Assembly (NCBI GenBank): GCA_018806915.1
Contig: JAGKQI010000031.1
Location: 1-64,000, forward strand
Reading direction: 5' to 3'
Origin: Phytophthora colocasiae
Lineage: Eukaryota > Oomycota > Peronosporomycetes > Peronosporales > Peronosporaceae
DNA: 64,000 bases
Shown: piece by piece, positions 32,611 to 41,986 of the stretch
How the letters are laid out: each line of letters opens with the position of its first letter
Position numbering within the stretch: position 1 is the stretch's first letter
Translations under genes and position numbers: made by a program
Notes under the pieces: generated by a model
Database searches by the model: none
Told to the model about the DNA's origin: nothing
What the model saw: the letters and a program-made list of their open reading frames with translations, nothing else

Positions 32611-34922
32611 ATCTTTTCCACCTTCTCGAAACAGTCCGGCATGTCGGGTCGGATCGTACCACTTGCGGATCTGGTTGTAGAATTCTTCCATGGGGCATTC
32701 TCCAGCTTCATGGATCTCCCCACAACCACGGCATGTATATAGACAGCGATCCGTTGGGTGGCCCCTCTTTCCGCACTTCTGTCACAGGTTAGACGTCTCC
32801 AGCAGTCCAGATCCGTGTGCTTCCGCGACCCACAATGCGAACAGCGACCTCTATCGTGATCTGGTTGTCTGCGATCCGTGGTCCGGCCTCGGTCCTGCAC
32901 GTTCTTGTGCGATCGCAACTGATCCTGTTGGTGGGGAGCGCCCCAGCACCGATCGGCTTGTCTTCTGACGCGGCAAGATATATCCTCCGGAGATCGCCTT
33001 CAGAATCGGATCCATCCGATCCGGATATTTCCTCTGATTCTGAGCTCGGATCTTGAGTTTGATCGCCCGTACCACCGCTCGGGTGGAGCTGCCGGGGCAC
33101 TGGCCGGTGCCTTTTGTCTGTACTTCGATCCGAACGCAGATTTACGCTGCTCGCTTTTCGCCCGTTCCCGGCACGGAGTACCTCCTCCAGCTCCTCGACG
33201 TCACTCAGTCGGAGTAAGGTCAGCCGATCAGCTAACTCCGGATCTCCCAATGTCTCTATGTAGTGGTCCACATGTTCTCGGCGGGCCTTAGGGCTCCCGT
33301 CCTTGATCTTCAGTCTAGCACGTAAAGCCGCCACGTTGAGCCGGTAGAGATAATCGAGAGGGGTTTCTTCCGATCGCTTGCGAGCGTGATAGTATTGCCA
33401 CGCGACCGACATACCCAACCCACAATATTGGGTCTGGAAACTGCCCAACAGATCCGCCCACTTGGTTTTCGTCGTTCGACTGAGCTGCCTGTACCAGTTC
33501 TTTGCCGGTCCCACCATCAGATCTGCAAACGTGAGGCATTTCTCTTCTTCCGTAGCCTGATCGCGTTGGAACGCCGACTTGACTTTACTGATCCAGGCCC
33601 GAGCGCGATCTTCGTCCAGATCTTTACCCGCAAAATCTTTCAGATCCGAGATCGCTGAGATCCGGACCCGCTGGATCATCGACGATCCTCCTTGACCGAT
33701 CGCCGCGGATGCGATCGTGGCTCGGCTCGACATCTGTCCCCCGGAACTTGGTATGCCCAGATCGTCCGGATCGTATTCCCATGCATCCGGATCCGAGGCC
33801 GTGACGGACTCCATTTCAACATCTAACTCCCTTTGATCGGCGATCGGGGTGTCGCGAGATTCCGTTCTTTCAAGAAACGATCCATCGCCATTTGAAAGTA
33901 GTCGTCCAACTTGTTGCTCGATCCAGTGGAGTTAGTCGTCGGCGCGGTCTGGTCCGTCCGGATCCGGTGATTTTCTTGCTGATCGGGCATCTTGACCTCC
34001 AGCTTCGCAGCCACCGATCGTGCATCCTGTTTCTTCATACGCGATTTCAGGAACTTGGCGCCGGAGGGCCCCAACGACATGCGTTGCAGCCTTCTCGGGC
34101 TATCTGAGTCTGGTTCCGAGGTCGCTGACGCGTAGCATGACGACCCAGTCTGATAGCCTGGGTCGGGCGTCAGTGGGCGCTCGCCGACCAAGATCTTGAG
34201 GGAATCGAATAGATCCTGGGTCGCAGATTGAATCGCTTGCAGCTCCAAGTCAAATAGAGAGTTCGGGTCGAACTCTCCAGCCACCAAACCAGCTTCTTGG
34301 AGCAGATCAAGTAGGATCTTCACCGCGTTCAGGCGGTCAGAGCTAGTCCGGGGCTTCGACACTGGTCCGGTGAGGTTACCGATCTGGCGGACTTGTATGA
34401 TCGTGAGAACGGGATCGTTAAGCAAGGTCTCGTTTAGCCTCTTCCTGTAGTAGGCCTGCTCGATCGCATCCCTGGTGATCGTTGATCCTGGGTTGATCAC
34501 GTCTTCTGGCTCTGAGTCTGGAGCTTTCAATTTCGTCCGGGTGCTCTTGATCTTCTTTTTTTGGTCGATCTTGAGGCAACAGTGGACTTGGTGAGCAGAT
34601 TAGGTTTCAGCTTTGCTGATTCCTTATCGCTCGTGTGCGGATCTCGATTCTCGTCGAGATCCGCAATGGCCCTCGACGGGGCCTGGGGAGGAATTCGAGG
34701 TTTTTCTTCGAGATCTGGATTGCGATCCAGGTCTGCCTCGTGCCTGTCAGTAGAGATCCTCCCAGAACTCTGCTGATCTGTGGATCTTTCTGTTTTCATC
34801 GGTGCCTCCGTCGATCCAACCTTCGTAGGCACTTCTTCCCCTTGTTCTTCTTTAATCTTGACATCTTCTTGGGACTCACGGTGATATCCGAAGTCACCAG
34901 AAGATCCGGGCACGCGCACCAT
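32601..34922 (-). pseudogene. gag: E1 gag, frameshifted
   Basis: Starts at the ATG that overlaps the primer-binding site and would be about 770 residues. N-terminal part charged and disordered ('SSGDFGYHRESQEDVKIKEE'), then 'NDPVLTIIQVRQIGNLTGPV', the capsid core ('KDFAGKDLDEDRARAWISKV', 'KNWYRQLSRTTKTKWADLL') and zinc knuckles ('CSHCGSRKHTDLDC' in one frame). Frame changes near 34530, 33815, 33160 and 32790. Its reading frame is also open upstream into the LTR. Confidence 0.88.
34904..34921 (-). promoter_or_regulatory. E1 primer-binding site
   Basis: TGGTGCGCGTGCCCGGAT on the minus strand, one base inside the 5' LTR. Its complement ends in CCA and fits a tRNA 3' end (7-base acceptor strand, discriminator A, 5-base T-stem). 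The tRNA cannot be named from this alone. Confidence 0.75.
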
Positions 34923-36320
34923 TGTGGTGGAGCGGATCTGGCCAAAATCTGGTTGAGGCCGATCGCGATCACCACTTGCGCCCAGACACCGACTAACGGA
35001 GGGGGTCCCCCGATGATCCGTGATCTTGTTGCGTGTAGTGTTCACCTTGTGTACCCGTCGGTAGGCGGGTTACGCTCTTCCAGGTAACTTCTGAAGATGT
35101 CTTGGGACGAGAAGAAGGTCTTGGGTGACGCAGGGGTTTGAGGCGGCGTGGAAGTTCTTCACTCCACCTCGGGGTACTTGATCCCGGTCGTAGGCGAGTT
35201 CTCGAGCCTTGATCCGGGTGCCTGGTTCTTGATCCAGGTCTTCCAATGGTCCAATGTTCGGGATTCAGTCCCTTCCTTTCGTTGTTTTCCGCTTCCGATA
35301 GCGGGGGTCTTGAGGGGGCGAGATTCGACGGGATCCTTAGGCTAAACAACCAATTCCTTCCGATCCGATGTATGCACTTAAAGGATAGTTCACTAGATAG
35401 GGCAAAGCTGGCCAATATATTATCCAGACTTAACCGCTATACTAGGTCACGTATCCTTACCTTCCTGACGCTTGTAGGGCCAATGTAGTTCCCGGTTCCA
35501 GGCGTAGCGAAGACACTTGAGTGGTTCAGGGCAAATTCGAGTCTCCTTATGGTTATTCCTATGCCTACTAATCCCATCCTGATTTACTATCCTACGATCA
35601 CACGACACTGGCTACATAGCTGATCCCTAGCTTGATTCCCCTAACTCTGATCTTGAGCCGATTCCGTACTTAACCGAAGCTTGATCTCGCACTTAACCGA
35701 AGCTTGATCTCGTACTTAACCGAAGCTTGATCTCGCACTTAACCGAAGCTTGATCTCGCACTTAACCGAAGCTTGATCTCGCACTTAACCGAAGCTTGAT
35801 CGCTGCCTGATCGCGCTTGGTGATCCTTCAAAGAATCCGGATCAGGCCACAAGAAGAGTCTGCGTCGCGCCTGGGGTTGACCTTGATCCGGAGCTGATCT
35901 CGTACTTATACGGGAGAGGATCATTGCGCGATCTTGCGTGATCTCGCTTCGTCGCCGCCCGGGGAAGTTGGATCGTGCTGTTAGAGGTTTCGGGGCGCCA
36001 GGGTAAGCTGATCATGCTCGCTTGGGGCCCCGTCATCGTTGATCGCGCGAGAACATCCTTGATTTCCCCATTCTTCCTCCGGCAGGATTCGAATCACCCA
36101 CGAACACCACGGCAGGATTCGGATCACCCACGAACACCGCTCCACCTGCTTCTTCGCCGGTGTCTCCGTTGCCTGTTCCCGGCGGGACCCATCGTACCTT
36201 CGTCTGATTCGACCCAGATCTGGCGATCACAGGTCCCCCTTGTCGCTCGTTCCGACTCTATTCGGGTTCGTGGCTGACATCGCCTCTCCGGGAAAAAATT
36301 TTTTCGTCCGCTTCACCACA
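34923..36320 (-). repeat. E1 5' LTR
   Basis: TGTGGTGGAGCGGATCTGGC to CTTCACCACA, 1398 bases. Contains a shorter 23-base array (about 35667-35800) and the 30-base tandem pair. The U3 end reads GTGGCTGACATCGCCTCT, as in both E3 LTRs and unlike the E1 3' LTR. Confidence 0.95.
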
Positions 36321-36800
36321 TTGTCTGTGACACCGCCGATAGCGCTGTGGCGACGTCCGCTATCCTCGACTGGCATAGTCGTTTTGGTGTACCTCCTATC
36401 TGGGTCAGTGACAACGGCACTCACTTCAAGAACGAGGTGGTCGCTGAACTTTCGCGGCGACTCAAAAGTCACCAGAATTTTACTATTGCCTATAGCCCGT
36501 GGATCAATGGGTCGATCGAACGCGTCAACCGCGACATCCTCTAAGTTCTCCGGGCTATGATCCTCGACTACAAGATCTCTACCAAGGACTGGGTATATTT
36601 GATTCCACTGGTTCAATCCAGCATCAACCACACTGCCGTACCATCTCTCGGCAACAAGGCTCCTGCCGAGCTTTTCACCGGTTTGCCGTGTCTGTCACCC
36701 TTCTCTGAGTTCTACGACGCCAGCCAGAAGAAGTTTATCAAAGTCCCTACGACCGCAGGGCTATCGCTACGCACTTGGATACATTGCGTGACAGCTTACG
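36321..36800 (+). pseudogene. Integrase catalytic core of Gypsy B, right part
   Basis: 'CDTADSAVATSAILDWHSRF', 'VPPIWVSDNGTHFKNEVVAE' (second catalytic Asp) and 'SPWINGSIERVNRDIL' (catalytic Glu), then a stop at 36542-36544, and 'DYKISTKDWVYLIPLVQSS' with 'NHTAVPSLGNKAPAELFTGL'. Together with 22080-22305 this restores a full D, D, E core apart from the stop. Confidence 0.88.
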
Positions 36801-37210
36801 GGCAATGCATCGACCCGTAGCTGACCAACGGCTAAAACAGCGCCTCCTGATCAAGAAGAGAGATCGCGGCGAGACCACCGTCAACTTTGACGTGGGGGAC
36901 TACGTCCTCCGCTCTCGTGTGGGGGAGAAAAAAGGTAGCAAGCTGCTGGTTACCTGGCAATGGCCCTACAAAGTGGTCCGTGCGGACTCCCACTCCTTTC
37001 GAGTACAACATCTAGTCTCGGGAGACGAACTTGATGTCCACCCGTCTCGTCTAAAGTTCTACACAGACAGTAGTCTGGATGTGAATGAGGAGATCCTCGA
37101 GCATGTAGCCGCCCAAGGCGTCATACTGGCCATCTCAACGCTGAAACATCATCGGTGGAACACATCTATCAAAGACTATGAAGTTCTTGTAGCTGGAAAG
37201 GCCTAGAGTC
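36775..37210 (+). pseudogene. Integrase tail and chromodomain of Gypsy B, truncated
   Basis: 'TTVNFDVGDYVLRSRV', 'LLVTWQWPYKVVRADSHSFR' (the GPY/F-type module, here Q-W-P-Y) and 'QGVILAISTLKHHRWNTSIK' with 'DYEVLVA', the start of a chromodomain. One lost base turns A-W-K-G-L-E into A-G-K-A-stop, and the domain is then cut by an LTR fragment at 37211. Confidence 0.85.
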
Positions 37211-37443
37211 TGTGGTGGAGCGGATCTGCCAAAATCTCGTTGAGGCAGGTCTCGATCGCCACTTGCGCCCAGACACCGACTAACGGAGGGGGCCCCCCGA
37301 TGATCCGTGATCTAGCTGTGTGTAGTTTCACCTTGTGTACCCGTCGGTAGGCGGGTTACGCTCTTCCAGGTGACTTCTGAAGGTGTCTTGTAGGTCGGAA
37401 GAAAGTCTTGGGTGACACAGGGGTGTGAGATAGCGTGGGAATA
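37211..37443 (-). repeat. LTR fragment of a relative of the E family
   Basis: Begins TGTGGTGGAGCGGATCTGCC, resembles the first 230 bases of the E LTRs in the same orientation but with many substitutions, and stops where E2 begins. It interrupts the Gypsy B chromodomain and is itself interrupted by E2, so it belongs to an element older than E2 whose rest should lie beyond the right edge. Confidence 0.8.
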
Positions 37444-37677
37444 TGTGGTGGAGCGGATCTGGCCAAAATCTGGTTGAGGCCGATCGCGATCGCCACTTGC
37501 GCCCAGACACCGACTAACGGAGGGGGTCCCCCGATGATCCGTGATCTTGTTGCGTGTAGTGTTCACCTTGTGTACCCGTCGGTAGGCGGGTTACGCTCTT
37601 CCAGGTAACTTCTGAAGATGTCTTGGGACGAGAAGAAGGTCTTGGGTGACGCAGGGGTTTGAGGCGGCGTGGAAGTT

Positions 37678-39196
37678 CTTCACTCCACCTCGGGGTACTT
37701 GATCCCGGTCGTAGGCGAGTTCTCGAGCCTTGATCCGGGTGCCTGGTTCTTGATCCAGGTCTTCCAATAGTCCAATGTTCGGGATTCAGTCCCTTCCTTT
37801 CGTTGTTTTCCGCTTACGATAGCGGGGGTCTTGAGGGGGCGAGATTCGACGGGATCCTTAGGCTAAACAACCAATTCCTTCCGATCCGATGTATGCACTT
37901 AAAGGATAGTTCACTAGATAGGGCAAAGCTGGCCAATATATTATCCAGACTTAACCGCTATACTAGGTCACGTATCCTTACCTTCCTGACGCTTGTAGGG
38001 CCAATGTAGTTCCCGGTTCCAGGCGTAGCGAAGACACTTGAGTGGTTCAGAGCAAATTCGAGTCTCCTTATGGTTATTCCTATGCCTACTAATCCCATCC
38101 TGATTTACTATCCTACGATCACATGACACTGGCTACATAGCTGATCCCTAGCTTGGTTCTCCTAACCCTGATCTTGAGCCGATTCCGTACTTAACCGAAG
38201 CTTGATCTCGTACTTAACCGAAGCTTGATCTCGTACTTAACCAAAGCTTGATCTCGTACTTAACCGAAGCTTGATCTCGTACTTAACCGAGACTTGATCT
38301 CGCACTTAATCGGGACTTGATCTCGCACTTGATCGGGACTTGATCGCTGCCTGATCGGGACTTGATCGCGCGTGATCCCGCTTTGTCGTCCTCCAGGAAT
38401 CAGGATCAGGCCAATGGGAGGGTCGCGAGCGCCGGGCTGGACCGTGAGTCAAGATCGTATCCACCTAGACCATGCCAAAGCCGATCACGTGGCAACACCC
38501 TTGCTCCTTCCTTCTTGCCACTCGATATGACTTGATTATTGTCAATCACCACTCCACTGCCACCGATTACACTTGATTAACCGTGATATCCGCTCGCGAA
38601 CCCACCGTGCCACAGTGTTAGCGAGCATCGATCCTTGCTCTTAGAGGCATAATGTAAGATCACCGGTCTCCGTTCACCATTCTCAGTCAATCTTCGCCGA
38701 TCTTCACATCGCGTCGGCTAATTACACTTAGTTCGAGCTGATGATCTTCACTGACGTGAACTCCACCCCACAGCCTATCGCTTAAACATGACTGCCTCCG
38801 TGGATCACACTTAAACTCAAGATCGTCAGCAATCCTAGTTGGTCTCCTCCTCATGACTGCCGAATCGACTGGATCCTCGGTGATCTTCACTCCTGGGGTG
38901 TCACGTGTACCTCTCCATCGAGGATCACAGTCTTTCGACCTCAAGAATATCTATCGACGGTGATCATCAGCAGATCACACTTTGGCTTGGACTGAGTATA
39001 CAGTATACACTCGAAGCGTGATCGAGAAATATCCACCCATATCTGCAGTGATCATGGGTTTACAGCACTGGATCAAGCAAAATCTCACTGAACTAGCGTC
39101 GTCCAAAGCGATCGGAAGCAGCCATCGGTCCACCATACTAATCCCATGTATTTCTCGAGTAAGTACGAAAAATCGAGATGTGCTTTACCACAAATA
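37678..39196. repeat. Tandem unit 1 (about 1.5 kb) in E2 LTR
   Basis: Starts CTTCACTCCACCTCGGGGTA. The first 660-700 bases are ordinary E-type LTR with a 23-base array (about 38185-38350); the last 830 or so (from about 38360) are seen nowhere else in the window except in unit 2. It ends CTTTACCACAAATA. Confidence 0.88.
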
Positions 39197-40714
39197 CTTC
39201 ACTCCACCTCGGGGTACTTGATCCCGGTCGTAGGCGAGTTCTCGAGCCTTGATCCGGGTGCCTGGTTCTTGATCCAGGTCTTCCAATAGTCCAATGTTCG
39301 GGATTCAGTCCCTTCCTTTCCGTTGTTTTCCGCTTCCGATAGCGGGGGTCTTGAGGGGGCGAGATTCGACGGGATCCTTAGGCTAAACAACCAATTCCTT
39401 CCAATCCGATGTATGCACTTAAAGGATAGTTCACTAGATAGGGCAAAGCTGGCCAATATATTATCCAGACTTAACCGCTATACTAGGTCACGTATCCTTA
39501 CCTTCCTGACGCTTGTAGGGCCAATGTAGTTCCCGGTTCCAGACGTAGCGAAGACACTTGAGTGGTTCAGGGCAAATTCGAGTCTCCTTATGGTTATTCC
39601 TATGCCTACTAATCCCATCCTGATTTACTATCCTACATTCACATGACACTGGCTACATAGCTGATCCCTAGCTTGGTTCTCCTAACCCTGATCTTGAGCC
39701 GATTCCGTACTTAACCGAAGCTTGATCTCGTACTTAACCGAAGCTTGATCTCGTACTTAACCAAAGCTTGATCTCGTACTTAACCGAAGCTTGATCTCGT
39801 ACTTAACCGAGACTTGATCTCGCACTTAATCGGGACTTGATCTCGCACTTGATCGGGACTTGATCGCTGCCTGATCGGGACTTGATCGCGCGTGATCCCG
39901 CTTTGTCGTCCTCCAGGGAATCAGGATCAGGCCAATGGGAGGGTCGCGAGCGCCGGGCTGGACCGTGAGTCAAGATCGTATCCACCTAGGACCATGCCAA
40001 AGCCGATCACGTGGCAACACCCTTGCTCCTTCCTTCTTGCCACTCGATATGACTTGATTATTGTCAATCACCACTCCACTGCCACCGATTACACTTGATT
40101 AACCGTGATATCCGCTCGCGAACCCGTGCCACAGTTAGCGAGCATCGATCCTTGCTCTTAGAGGCATAAATGTAAGATCACCGGTCTCCGTTCACCATTC
40201 TCAGTCAATCTTCGCCGATCTTCACATCGCGTCGGCTAATTACACTTAGTTCGAGCTGATGATCTTCACTGACGTGAACTCCACCCCACAGCCTATCGCT
40301 TAAACATGACTGCCTCCGTGGATCACACTTAAACTCAAGATCGTCAGCAATCCTAGTTGGTCTCCTCCTCATGACTGCCGAATCGACTGGATCCTCGGTG
40401 ATCTTCACTCCTGGGGTGTCACGTGTACCTCTCCATCGAGGATCACAGTCTTTCGACCTCACGAATATCTATCGACGGTGATCATCAGCAGATCACACTT
40501 TGGCTTGGACTGAGTATACAGTATACACTCGAAGCGTGATCGAGAAATATCCACCCATATCTGCAGTGATCATGGGTTTACAGCACTGGATCAAGCAAAA
40601 TCTCACTGAACTAGCGTCGTCCAAAGCGATCGGAAGCAGCCATCGGTCCACCATACTAATCCCATGTATTTCTCGAGTAAGTACGAAAAATCGAGATGTG
40701 CTTTACCACAAATA
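39197..40714. repeat. Tandem unit 2 (1518 bp) in E2 LTR
   Basis: Nearly identical copy of unit 1 at a spacing of 1518 bases, with only scattered single-base differences and small indels. No protein in it is convincing: the repeated 85- and 79-codon frames are simply duplicated with the DNA. Confidence 0.92.
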
Positions 40715-41883
40715 CTTCACTCCACCTCGGGGTACTTGATCCCGGTCGTAGGCGAGTTCTCGAGCCTTGATCCGGGTGCCTGGTTCTTGATCCAGGTCTT
40801 CCAATAGTCCAATGTTCGGGATTCAGTCCCTTCCTTTCCGTTGTTTTCCGCTTCCGATAGCGGGGGTCTTGAGGGGGCGAGATTCGACGGGATCCTTAGG
40901 CTAAACAACCAATTCCTTCCAATCCGATGTATGCACTTAAAGGATAGTTCACTAGATAGGGCAAAGCTGGCCAATATATTATCCAGACTTAACCGCTATA
41001 CTAGGTCACGTATCCTTACCTTCCTGACGCTTGTAGGGCCAATGTAGTTCCCGGTTCCAGGCGTAGCGAAGACACTTGAGTGGTTCAGGGCAAATTCGAG
41101 TCTCCTTATGGTTATTCCTATGCCTACTAATCCCATCCTGATTTACTATCCTACATTCACACGACACTGGCTACAGAGCTGATCCCTAGCTTGGTTCCCC
41201 TAACCCTGATCGTGAGCCGATTCCGCACTTAACCGAAGCTTGATCTCGTACTTAACCGAAGCTTGATCTCGCACTTAACCGAAGCTTGATCTCGCACTTA
41301 ACCGAAGCTTGATCTCGTACTTAACCGAAGCTTGATCTCGCACTTAACCGAAGCTTGATCTCGTACTTAACCGGGACTTAATCTTGCACGCAATCGGGAC
41401 TTGATCGCTGCCTGATCCTGCTTGGTAGTCGTTCGGGGAATCCGGATCAGGCCACCAGAAGAGTCTGCGTCGCGCCTGGGGCTGAGCTTGATCCGGAGCT
41501 GATCTCGTACTTAAACGGGAGAAGATCACTGCGTGATCCTGCTTCGTTGCCGCCCGGGGAAGTAGGATCATGCTGTTAGAGGCTTCGGGGCGCCGGGGTA
41601 AGCCGATCGTGCTTACTTGGGACCCCGTCATCGTTGATCGCGCAAGAACATCCTTGATTTCCCCATTCTTCCTCCGGCAGGATTCGGATCACCCACGAAC
41701 ACCGCTCCACTTGCTCCTCCGCCGGTGTCTCTGTTGCCTGTTCCCCGGCGGGACCCATCGTACCTTCGTCTGATTCGACCCAGATCTGGGGATCACAGGT
41801 CCCCCCTGTCGCTCGTTCTGACTCTATTCGGGTTCGTTGCTGATATTGTCTCTCCGGGAAAAATTCTCGTCCGCTTCACCACA

Positions 41884-41893
41884 TCCGCCCCCA
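41884..41893 (-). promoter_or_regulatory. E2 polypurine tract
   Basis: TGGGGGCGGA on the minus strand directly inside the 3' LTR, as in E1 and E3. Confidence 0.75.
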
Positions 41894-41986
41894 GCACGTA
41901 AGTTGAGCTGCCGCAGCTCACTTCGGGTTAATTTCCACATTCACCACCTGGAACACAAGTCGTTCAAGTACCACCACTCCCTTACG

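Larger units (their letters stand above)
22306..36320 (-). mobile_element. E1: full-length 14.0-kb Ty3/Gypsy element, minus orientation
   Basis: Bounded by LTRs at 22306-23756 (3') and 34923-36320 (5') and flanked by TTGT/TTGT. In its own direction it has PBS, gag (34922-32601), pol (to 27002), a non-coding part, an opposite-strand ORF (23860-26651) and a polypurine tract. It lies in the integrase of Gypsy B. Its own gag, pol and antisense ORF are all frame-broken. LTR lengths differ (1451 and 1398), largely through the number of 23-base repeats, and their U3 ends are of two different types. Confidence 0.95.
36321..37210 (+). mobile_element. Gypsy B, right part (after E1)
   Basis: Continuation of the Gypsy B integrase and chromodomain. 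Starts with the repeated TTGT and ends in the chromodomain at 37210, where an LTR fragment of the E type begins. Confidence 0.9.
37444..41883 (-). repeat. E2 3' LTR, enlarged by tandem duplication
   Basis: The ends are normal (TGTGGTGGAGCGGATCTGGC to CTTCACCACA). Removing 37678-40714 leaves about 1.4 kb that aligns with the other LTRs. The inserted part is two copies of a unit of about 1518 bases. The 30-base pair of E1 and E3 is single here (near 41685-41715). Confidence 0.85.

Noticed and set aside
38687..38944. Identical 85-codon frames at 38687-38944 and 40205-40462, and 79-codon frames at 38982-39221 and 40500-40739
   Set aside because: Identity is due to the 1518-base tandem duplication. 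No family motif, and only two copies of one DNA sequence, so no evidence of coding.
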